NCBI RefSeq assembly: GCF_014931565.1
Contig: NZ_CP063353.1
Coordinates: forward strand, 1,674,001-1,738,000
DNA length: 64,000 nt
From: Clostridium sp. 'deep sea'
GTDB lineage: Bacteria > Bacillota > UBA994 > PWPR01
Direction: 5' to 3'
The position numbers and the translations under genes were made by a program. Under the pieces are notes generated by a model. It was not told the DNA's origin. It saw nothing but the letters and a program-made list of their open reading frames with translations, and did no database searches. Shown here in pieces: positions 8,044 to 14,430 of the stretch (positions are counted from its first letter, which is position 1; every line of letters starts with the position of its first letter).

Positions 8044-8844
8044 CTATTTACTATTAGAGCTATAAAACTCATAAAAATGGTGGGTAGGACCTACCCCTTT
8101 GCCAATACTAAAACTATTCACAATAGCTCCAGTTATATACTGTTTAGCCTTTTCTACAGCCTTTGGAACAGCCATTCCTTTGGCAATATTGGCTGCGATA
8201 GCACTCGATAACGTACATCCTGTGCCATGCGTATTTTTGGTATTAATTCGTTTACTTTTATAAACAAAAAACTCGTTGCCATCGTATAAAATATCTACAG
8301 CTATCTCATCACTTAAATGCCCACCCTTTAACAAAACATATTTAGGGCCAAGAGCATGTATTTTAAGGGCTGCCTGTCTCATATCTGCTATAGATTTAAT
8401 CGGCATTTTTACAAAAACCGCTGCCTCCGGAATATTAGGCGTTACCACTAAAGCCATTGGCAAGAGCCTTTTGATTAGGCTATTTTCAGCCTCAGGTAAC
8501 AACAGTTTATAACCACTTTTTGAGACCATTACAGGGTCAAGTATTATATTTTTATAGTTATACTTAGCTAAAGATGTGGCTATTGCTTCTATGGATGCTA
8601 TTTGGGATACCATACCAATCTTTACTGCATCTATGTTAATATCCTCAAATAAAACCTCTATTTGTTTGCTAATAATCCCGGGGTCAACATCCTGCACCGC
8701 AAAAACCCCTTGGCTGTTTTGAGCTGTAATTGCTGTAATTACACTCATAGCGTAAACCCCATTAGCACTCATGCTTTTTATATCGGCCTGTATTCCTGCA
8801 CCACCACATGAATCACTGCCTGCAATTGTACATGCAATTTTCAT
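8044..8844 (-). CDS. thiD: Hydroxymethylpyrimidine / phosphomethylpyrimidine kinase
   Basis: Adds phosphate to HMP and then to HMP phosphate, giving the pyrimidine pyrophosphate used by ThiE. The 266-residue protein is a ribokinase-fold enzyme: AGSDSCGGAGIQADIKSM at the N-terminus is the ThiD substrate loop, followed by GVYAMSVITAITAQNS, DPVMVSKSG, VVTPNIPEA and the C-terminal anion hole NTHGTGCTLSSAIAA. The first gene of the operon, it starts 41 nt downstream of the riboswitch terminator at 8885-8917. No thiC is in the window, so de novo pyrimidine synthesis, if present, is encoded elsewhere. Confidence 0.96.
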   Translation of the reverse strand: MKIACTIAGSDSCGGAGIQADIKSMSANGVYAMSVITAITAQNSQGVFAVQDVDPGIISKQIEVLFEDINIDAVKIGMVSQIASIEAIATSLAKYNYKNIILDPVMVSKSGYKLLLPEAENSLIKRLLPMALVVTPNIPEAAVFVKMPIKSIADMRQAALKIHALGPKYVLLKGGHLSDEIAVDILYDGNEFFVYKSKRINTKNTHGTGCTLSSAIAANIAKGMAVPKAVEKAKQYITGAIVNSFSIGKGVGPTHHFYEFYSSNSK

Positions 8845-8884
8845 TATTACACCCCACTTTTTTATTTATGTGTCGCTTATATCA

Positions 8885-8917
8885 CAAAAAAACCATGTTC
8901 CAGAAAAAGAACATGGT
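8885..8917 (-). terminator. Riboswitch-controlled terminator before thiD
   Basis: On the minus strand ACCATGTTC pairs with GAACATGGT and is followed by seven T residues. It lies directly after the TPP aptamer and before thiD, so it is the expression platform for transcription attenuation. Confidence 0.88.
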
Positions 8918-8924
8918 CATAATT

Positions 8925-9030
8925 TCATACAGCCTTCCTTTCGCTGGAATTACCCAGGGCAAGTTCATGGGTCAAAAGATTATGGTCTTTTATCTCAGCC
9001 AGCCAATTGTGGCACCCCAAGGACACTATT
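8925..9030 (-). promoter_or_regulatory. TPP riboswitch (THI element) of thiD-thiM-thiE
   Basis: Read on the minus strand, the stretch contains the TPP aptamer landmarks in order: CTTGGGGTGCC, GGCTGAGAT, GACCC, GAACTTG, CTGGGTAATTCCAGCG and AAAGGAAG. The UGAGA pyrimidine-sensing segment is intact. The aptamer is followed by a terminator hairpin, so thiamine pyrophosphate is expected to switch the operon off by early termination. Confidence 0.93.
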
Positions 9031-9156
9031 CAATTACATTCACAATAACAAATATTTACTCTAAAATCAATACAATTAGGCTTTATTACCAGCATTTTTT
9101 TACTTAAAATCCTTAAAATCTTTAGTTTATGCAACCATGAAATTCCATACATTACA

Positions 9157-9172
9157 ATGAATATTAATCCAT
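9157..9172. promoter_or_regulatory. Candidate ARG box (ArgR/AhrC operator) upstream of arcA
   Basis: ATGAATATTAATCCAT differs by one base from a perfect ARG-box palindrome (TGAATATTAATTCA core). It lies 16 nt upstream of the proposed arcA promoter, where an arginine-responsive activator could bind. No argR gene is in the window. Confidence 0.45.
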
Positions 9173-9187
9173 TTTGCCCTTTTACCT

Positions 9188-9216
9188 TGTTTCGACATAT
9201 TTCGGGGTGCTATACT
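9188..9216 (+). promoter_or_regulatory. Candidate arcA promoter
   Basis: TTGTTT (9188-9193) and TATACT (9211-9216) with a 17-nt spacer lie about 100 nt upstream of the arcA start. The remaining gap DNA between the riboswitch (9030) and 9157 shows nothing I can name. Confidence 0.5.
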
Positions 9217-9314
9217 AACCCTGCGATTGTTTAACATTCATGCCTAAAAAAACAATCATTTAGCTAAAGATAGGTGATAAGTTCATAAAAATATAGCTAG
9301 AGAGGAAGTTGAGA

Positions 9315-10547
9315 ATGGATGAAAAACAAGTATTTTTAAATATTCAATCAGAAATAGGTAAGTTAAATTCAGTATTATTGCACCGTCCTGGTAAAGAGCT
9401 AGAAAGATTAACTCCAGAAAACCTTGAAAAATCATTGTTTGACGACATACCATGGGTAAAACAAATGCAAGTTGAACACGATGGATTTGCTGATGTTTTA
9501 AGAAGTAGAGGGGTTAATGTTCACTATATTGAAGATTTAATTGAAGACATTATTAAAGTTAAAGATCAAAAAGACATAATTATTAAGGCTGTATTACAAG
9601 ATGCGGGTTTACGTAGTAAAGCTTTAGAGTCTGTATTACATGACTTTTTAACTGATCAACCCAGTGAAAAGGTTGTTGAATACTTAATAGCGGGTTTAGA
9701 AAAGTCTGAAACTAATCACCTTAAACGTGAGTTTACTTTAGCTGACCATATTAAAGCACATCATAAATTTTTCTTAAACCCAATTCCAAACCTATACTTT
9801 ATGCGAGATCCAGCTACAGTTGTAGGTAATGCTTTGAGTGTTAATACCATGAATACCGCTGCCAGAAAACGTGAAAGCTTATTATTACAATATGTATATG
9901 AATATCATACTTTATTTAATAAAAGTAAAACACCATTAATTCACCATGTAAATGATGATAGCAGTATTGAAGGTGGAGATATCTTAATTTTGAGTAATAA
10001 GGTAATAGCTATTGGCTGTAGCCAAAGAACATCACCTTTTGCTATTGAAAGATTAGCCCAAAATGCTTTTGATAAATTACCTGAACTTACAGAAATTTTA
10101 GTAGTGCAAATCCCTAAGGTTAGGTCATTTATGCATTTAGATACTGTATTTACTATGGTAGACTATAATAAGTTTACAGTTTACCCTGGCATTTACAATG
10201 CATTTAGACTATTTAAAATTAGTCGTGGTAAAGATGTACTAAAGTACAATGCAATAACAGATTCTCTCATTCATACCCTAGAGAAGTCTCTTAATATAGA
10301 CAAAATTGATTTAATAAGAAGTGGCGGTGGATGCCCAATTACCGCAGCTAGAGAGCAATGGAATGATAGTACAAATACCCTAGCAATTGCCCCAGGTGTT
10401 GTTGTAACCTACAGCCGTAACGAAGCCTCTAATGCTGTGTTACGTCAACATGGAGTTGAGGTGCTTGAAATTGCTGACTCTGAATTAATTAGAGGTAGAG
10501 GTGGCCCTCGCTGTATGAGTATGCCACTGCAAAGACAACCTTTATAG
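9315..10547 (+). CDS. arcA: Arginine deiminase
   Basis: Hydrolyses L-arginine to citrulline and ammonia, the first step of the fermentative arginine deiminase pathway in the cytoplasm. Guanidino-modifying enzyme motifs are all visible in the 410 residues: FMRDPATVVG, SSIEGGDIL, FMHLDTVFTMVD with the catalytic histidine, and GGPRCMSMPL with the nucleophilic cysteine near the C-terminus. I chose the ATG at 9315 because GAGGAAG lies 6 nt upstream; a TTG two codons earlier would sit on top of that site. Unusually there is no arcB, arcC or arginine/ornithine antiporter beside it. It is a single-gene unit closed by a strong terminator. Confidence 0.95.
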   Translation: MDEKQVFLNIQSEIGKLNSVLLHRPGKELERLTPENLEKSLFDDIPWVKQMQVEHDGFADVLRSRGVNVHYIEDLIEDIIKVKDQKDIIIKAVLQDAGLRSKALESVLHDFLTDQPSEKVVEYLIAGLEKSETNHLKREFTLADHIKAHHKFFLNPIPNLYFMRDPATVVGNALSVNTMNTAARKRESLLLQYVYEYHTLFNKSKTPLIHHVNDDSSIEGGDILILSNKVIAIGCSQRTSPFAIERLAQNAFDKLPELTEILVVQIPKVRSFMHLDTVFTMVDYNKFTVYPGIYNAFRLFKISRGKDVLKYNAITDSLIHTLEKSLNIDKIDLIRSGGGCPITAAREQWNDSTNTLAIAPGVVVTYSRNEASNAVLRQHGVEVLEIADSELIRGRGGPRCMSMPLQRQPL

Positions 10548-10550
10548 AAT

Positions 10551-10589
10551 AAAAAAGAGTTGTAGTTAAAATAACTACAACTTTTTTAT
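10551..10589 (+). terminator. Intrinsic terminator of arcA
   Basis: AAAGAGTTGTAGTT / AACTACAACTTTTTT forms a stem of about 12 bp followed by a T run, just after the arcA stop codon. It is also A-rich on the other flank and could act in both directions. Confidence 0.88.
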
Positions 10590-10700
10590 TGGGGTGGGTA
10601 TTTCACTTTGTGAAATACGGGGGGGACTCGCCTTACGGCATTGTGGGGTGGGCAACCCTTTAGGTTGCGGGGTGGGTAACCCCTTGGGTTACGGGAGAGT
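10589..10700 (+). repeat. Hairpin array, left arm of locus 2
   Basis: Three clear palindromes are joined by GGGGTGGG-type linkers: TATTTCACTTTGTGAAATA (10599-10617), GCAACCCTTTAGGTTGC (10652-10668) and GTAACCCCTTGGGTTAC (10676-10692). The segment GGACTCGCCTTACGGCATTG lies between the first and second. The array starts right after the arcA terminator and faces an inverted partner at 10801-10892; 10701-10800 between them is plain A+T-rich DNA. Confidence 0.88.
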
Positions 10701-10800
10701 ATGCTCGCTGACGCATCGCATGAATATCTATTTAATTACAGAAAAAAAACTTATTGCCATAAAGATAGTGACATTTTTAAATCTGCAATGACATTAAAAA

Positions 10801-10892
10801 ATCGCGACAGCCCACACCGAATGCCCAACAGGCATTCCCACCCCATAATTCACTATGTGAATTATCCACACCACGAAGACAAAGTCAAGTCC
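10801..10892 (-). repeat. Hairpin array, right arm of locus 2 (inverted)
   Basis: Inverted counterpart of 10589-10700. It contains the palindromes GAATGCCCAACAGGCATTC (10819-10837) and the ATAATTCAC-TAT-GTGAATTAT type (10845-10865), separated by CCCACCCC. On the minus strand its outer end GGACTTGAC begins on the last base of the TAG stop codon of the gene at 10892-12040. Confidence 0.86.
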
Positions 10893-12040
10893 TAACCAAG
10901 CATTTCTATAAATGCTTCTAAGCGGGTTTTTATTTGGCCGCTGTCGTTTTGCGAGAAGTTTGTTTCAAGCATTAAATATGGGGTTTCTTTCTCTTCGTTT
11001 ACAAATTGTTTTATGGTTTTAGCTTCTATGTTATAGGTATGGCAGGCCTGTAAAACTACCTCAACTACCCCATCTACTTGGTATTCATCTATTAATTGAT
11101 TTAGTAAATCTAATCTACTTTTATTGGGACTCATTACGGAGCAACAAATATTGAGGTATTTTTTAGTTAGGGCATCATAGGGGTCTATTGTTTCATCTGT
11201 GTTTAGCTCTAGGTTTTTAACACCACCACAGTTTTCAAAACAAACAACTACTGCTCCTAAATCTTCTATAACTTTAGTAATCTTTTCATTAACCCCACCC
11301 ATAGGGCAGCCTGTTATAAGTATTCGGGGAGCTACCTTAGATATTGGTTTAAATCCTTGTTCATATTCTTTTTTGATAGTTTGCGTAATTTCTACTACAT
11401 CCTGTAGTAAATCATCTCTATTAGCTGTAAAATTATTGGCCTCAAGCACAATTTGCATTTCACTACCACTAATTGCAGGTGGACATAGTTTACCTAGCTC
11501 ATAAAACTCTCGTAAAATTCGGTGCTCTTCGTTGTGCAAGGCTATGGCATCTTTTAATTTTTGCTCAGTTATTTCGGTATTAAACTCTTGTTCTAATCTG
11601 CTTTTAAGTTTATATAACTCGTTTTTCCACAACTCACAGGCCTCTTTGCCCTCTGTTGTTTGAGGCAAATTCATAACATGCATGGGTTTAACCTTGCTTA
11701 GTAGCTCGTACATTTTTTTCTTGCCATCACAGGTTGTTTCTGCAACTAACATATCCGAAAAATAAAAATATGGGCATTTATCTGTTATGCCATAACCATA
11801 ACTAGATTTAATAAGGGGGCATAAATTACGCGGTAAATCACGCTCTGCTGCTTTTATAGGCTCTTCTTTAGTACCACATAAGCCTACTGGTATAGCACCC
11901 GATGCGGTAATTAACTCTTTGGGAGTATACGTACAATAGGTGCCAACTACTTTTTGGCCATTTTCTTTAAGCTCTTTAAACTCTATAAAACCATTTCTTC
12001 GGGCATCAACCAACTGTGCAAAAAACTCTTTTCTTGACAT
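10892..12040 (-). CDS. Double-cubane-cluster reductase, 2-hydroxyacyl-CoA dehydratase family (YjiM/DCCP-like)
   Basis: Fe-S reductase of the HgdB/BcrC superfamily, 382 residues. Conserved cysteines expected to hold the double-cubane [8Fe-9S] cluster appear in TYCTYTPKE, RNLCPLIKSSYG, KCPYFYF and TTCDGKKKMYE. The last motif, together with the single-subunit form, points to the YjiM/DCCP branch rather than to a true hydroxyglutaryl-CoA dehydratase, which needs two different subunits. Such proteins reduce small molecules (acetylene is a known test substrate of DCCP); the natural substrate is unknown. Its activator ATPase lies 10 nt upstream (12051-12806) in the same operon. No acyl-CoA pathway genes are adjacent. 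Confidence 0.86.
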   Translation of the reverse strand: MSRKEFFAQLVDARRNGFIEFKELKENGQKVVGTYCTYTPKELITASGAIPVGLCGTKEEPIKAAERDLPRNLCPLIKSSYGYGITDKCPYFYFSDMLVAETTCDGKKKMYELLSKVKPMHVMNLPQTTEGKEACELWKNELYKLKSRLEQEFNTEITEQKLKDAIALHNEEHRILREFYELGKLCPPAISGSEMQIVLEANNFTANRDDLLQDVVEITQTIKKEYEQGFKPISKVAPRILITGCPMGGVNEKITKVIEDLGAVVVCFENCGGVKNLELNTDETIDPYDALTKKYLNICCSVMSPNKSRLDLLNQLIDEYQVDGVVEVVLQACHTYNIEAKTIKQFVNEEKETPYLMLETNFSQNDSGQIKTRLEAFIEMLG

Positions 12041-12050
12041 ATGTTTCTCC

Positions 12051-12806
12051 TTAATTTAAGTTATATCCTACAATTGCTGCCCCTAAAGCACCAATTAATT
12101 GGGAGTTTTCATAGGTAATTACTGGCACACCTAAGCTCTTCTCTATAGCTAATTTTAGTAAATTACTTTGAGAGAGACCTCCTGTAAAAATAATTTCATC
12201 TTTATAGTTTACTCTTTTAATCATATTACAAGCTCTATTAGCAATTGATTCTATTATGCCTGCCGCTATCGAGGCCTTGTCTACACCATTAGCTAAAAGA
12301 CTAATTACCTCTGATTCTGCAAAAACTGTACACATATTAGATATTTCAGCTGGCTTAGCTCCACTAGCTAGCTGGTCTATTTTGCCAATATCTTCACCTA
12401 ATTTATTAACCATTACCTGTAAAAACCGACCTGTACCCGCCGCACATTTATCATTCATTAAAAAATCTACTACCTTGCCATTACTATTTAGAGAAATTAC
12501 TTTACTGTCTTGCCCCCCAATATCTAAAATTGTTCGGGCTTTATTATTTAAGTAGTATGCACCTGTGGCATGACATTTAATTTCAGTTACTGTTTTATTT
12601 ACAAACTTCATTGATACCCTACCGTAACCTGTACCAATAACTTTTACATTATTTTGTTTAGCCTCATTTAACAAACAGTTGTAAACCTTAAGCGATGTTT
12701 TTTGAGGACTCCACCCCGTTGGCACTATCATACTTTTAACAATAGCACCGTTGTATAAAACCCCTTTGGTAGCAACTGATCCTGAGTCTATTCCTATAGA
12801 ATAAAT
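12051..12806 (-). CDS. Activator ATPase of the double-cubane reductase (HgdC/YjiL-like), apparent AUU start
   Basis: ASKHA-fold ATPase that fires electrons into the partner reductase through a [4Fe-4S] cluster held between two monomers. The frame encodes YSIGIDSGSVATKG (phosphate-1 loop), ILDIGGQDSKVI, and the cluster cysteine regions DKCAAGTGRFLQ and SNMCTVFAESEV, then GGLSQ and GALGAAIVG. These first residues are needed for ATP binding, yet the frame has no ATG, GTG or TTG before them. AGGGGGT (12814-12820) is followed by three in-frame ATT codons, the last giving (M)YSIGIDSGS at 12806, so I infer an AUU start. The first ATG (12731) would delete the phosphate loop. Predicted length 251 residues, normal for the family. 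A sequencing error (ATG read as ATT) is the alternative. Confidence 0.85.
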   Translation of the reverse strand: MYSIGIDSGSVATKGVLYNGAIVKSMIVPTGWSPQKTSLKVYNCLLNEAKQNNVKVIGTGYGRVSMKFVNKTVTEIKCHATGAYYLNNKARTILDIGGQDSKVISLNSNGKVVDFLMNDKCAAGTGRFLQVMVNKLGEDIGKIDQLASGAKPAEISNMCTVFAESEVISLLANGVDKASIAAGIIESIANRACNMIKRVNYKDEIIFTGGLSQSNLLKLAIEKSLGVPVITYENSQLIGALGAAIVGYNLN

Positions 12807-12914
12807 AATAATTACCCCCTAAAAATAAGCCACTTTAATATTTATATAAACAAGCTAAAGAGATTATAACATATTTTTATGTGTTGGATAATATTTTTTT
12901 ATGTAAAAATATTA

Positions 12915-13013
12915 TGGGATGGACTCGCCTTCGGCATCGTGGGGTGGGTATTTCACAAAGTGAAATACGGAGTGGGCAACCCTTTAGGTTGCGGGGTGGG
13001 TTAACCATAATCG
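12915..13013 (+). repeat. Hairpin array, left arm of locus 3
   Basis: Starts GGATGGACTCGCCTTCGGC and contains the palindromes TATTTCACAAAGTGAAATA (12949-12967) and GCAACCCTTTAGGTTGC (12976-12992) joined by TGGGGTGGG, CGGAGTGGG and CGGGGTGGG linkers. The second palindrome is identical to one in locus 2. The array lies upstream of the activator gene start (12806), so here it is not behind a stop codon on this side. Confidence 0.88.
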
Positions 13014-13014
13014 C

Positions 13015-13140
13015 GATGACAAAGTCGAGCACCCCCCGTAGCCTAAAGGGCTACCCACCCCACGAGCCATAGCGAGTCCACCCCGTATTTGCCAAGCAAA
13101 ATACCAACCCCGCGATGCTTTTGCAAAAACAAGCCCAAAC
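13015..13140 (-). repeat. Hairpin array, right arm of locus 3 (inverted)
   Basis: Inverted partner of the left arm, almost touching it. Palindromes include GTAGCCTAAAGGGCTAC (13038-13054) and GTATTTGCCAAGCAAAATAC (13085-13104), with CCCACCCC linkers and GGACTCG and GGTTTGGGCT segments on the minus strand. GGTTTGGGCT also occurs at the inner end of the left arm of locus 1. Confidence 0.85.
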
Positions 13141-13141
13141 C

Positions 13142-13170
13142 AAAAAAAGTGGCTATAAGCCACTTTTTTA
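13142..13170 (-). terminator. Terminator of the large dehydratase/activase operon
   Basis: AAAAAGTGGCT / AGCCACTTTTT is a perfect stem with T runs on both sides. It overlaps the stop codon of the gene at 13168-14430. Confidence 0.85.
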
Positions 13171-14430
13171 CCTTTTAATATTGGATAACATTAATTTTAT
13201 TCTATTACGCTGATTAACAGCCGAAGCTCCTGGGTCATAATCTATTGCTACTATATTAGCTTGGGGGTAGTTTTCTTTTATAATTTTCATGGATCCTTTA
13301 CCCGAAATATGGTTAGGCAAACAACCAAATGGCTGAGCACAAACTATATTTGGGGCATCATGTTTTATGAGCTCTATCATTTCGGCTGTTAATAACCAGC
13401 CTTCGCCCATTCTATTTCCTCGTGAAACAATGCCCTTTACTAAGCCCTTTAATTTGTCGAACTCTATGGGTCTAGAGAATCCTGCTTTCGCTAGTATGTC
13501 TCTACTATAGTCTCTTACTTTTTCAATATAGCTTATCATAAAGTGAACTGCATGTTTTTTAATTGCCTTACCGCCATACCAATCTACTTCTAGGGCTCGA
13601 TAATCTAGCTTAAACAGGATAAAATCCATTAAAGGGGGTACAACTACCTCTACTTGTTCACCTCGTAAAAAGTCCTCTAAATTGTTATTACCAATAGCTG
13701 AAAACTTAACATAAATTTCACCCACTATACCTACCTTAGGTAATTTATTGCCTGTTACAGCTATGTTAGCAAAATCACTAACCATTTTTTTAGTATTTTT
13801 TTTATAGGCCTTGCTATTTAACACAGAGTCATGTTTATAGCTGTGCATAATCTTTTGTTTCCATTTAGCCACTAAGGCATCTGTTTCACCTTTATTGATT
13901 TCATAGGGCATAACTTCATTATAAAGCTGTAACATTAGGTCACCGTAAAAAACACTCCAAATTGCCTTAAACCAAAACTTAATAGACGGTTTAAACCCTG
14001 GATTTGCTTCCAGCTTAGAAATATTAAGAGATATAACTGGAACCTGTGCTAATCCAGTTTTTTTAAGGGCTGCTCTTAACAGATGAATATAATTACTTGC
14101 CCTACAACCCCCACCAGTTTGGGTAATGATAACTGCAATTTTATCTTTATCGTAACCCTTATTTTTTATGGCATCTAAAACTTGACCAATTACTAACAAA
14201 GCAGGATAACAAGAATCATTATGCACATATTTTAATCCCTCAGAAACTAAATTAGGCCCTACATTATCTAAAAGCTCCGACTTAAACCCTTCTTGATTTA
14301 AGGTCTCTACCAACAGGTCAAAGTGAAATGGTGCCATTTGTGGAACCAATATAGTGTATTCTTTGCGCATTTCTTCGGTAAAAAGTAGTCTACCATCTTC
14401 GTTATATTGTAACTCTGCCATTCTATTCAC
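13168..14430 (-). CDS. 2-hydroxyacyl-CoA dehydratase-like protein (split C-terminal part of a large activase/reductase)
   Basis: A 420-residue protein with the fold of the reductase part of the HgdB/DUF2229 superfamily. Likely cluster-ligating cysteines are in NDSCYPALLVIGQ, TGGGCRASNY and CAQPFGCLPNHISGKG. In many Clostridia this region is the C-terminal third of a single protein of about 1,400 residues whose first part is two activase domains. Here the two parts are separate genes that overlap by 8 nt (14423-14430), and their sum (977 + 420) matches the fused form. Function of the family is unknown; a low-potential redox role is inferred from the homologous activase/dehydratase systems. A terminator follows at its stop codon. 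Confidence 0.82.
   Translation of the reverse strand: MNRMAELQYNEDGRLLFTEEMRKEYTILVPQMAPFHFDLLVETLNQEGFKSELLDNVGPNLVSEGLKYVHNDSCYPALLVIGQVLDAIKNKGYDKDKIAVIITQTGGGCRASNYIHLLRAALKKTGLAQVPVISLNISKLEANPGFKPSIKFWFKAIWSVFYGDLMLQLYNEVMPYEINKGETDALVAKWKQKIMHSYKHDSVLNSKAYKKNTKKMVSDFANIAVTGNKLPKVGIVGEIYVKFSAIGNNNLEDFLRGEQVEVVVPPLMDFILFKLDYRALEVDWYGGKAIKKHAVHFMISYIEKVRDYSRDILAKAGFSRPIEFDKLKGLVKGIVSRGNRMGEGWLLTAEMIELIKHDAPNIVCAQPFGCLPNHISGKGSMKIIKENYPQANIVAIDYDPGASAVNQRNRIKLMLSNIKR

Noticed and set aside
8771-9107. Two plus-strand frames over the thiD start and TPP riboswitch
   Set aside because: They run antisense through the riboswitch and terminator, have no ribosome site and no recognisable protein features.
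10892-12806. (R)-2-hydroxyglutaryl-CoA dehydratase system of glutamate fermentation
   Set aside because: Only one reductase subunit is present with the YjiM-type cysteine motifs, and there are no CoA-transferase or dehydrogenase genes beside it.
10589-13140. Possible CRISPR array
   Set aside because: The constant part is an 8-9 nt linker and the variable parts are themselves palindromes; there is no regular repeat of 24 nt or more and no cas gene.
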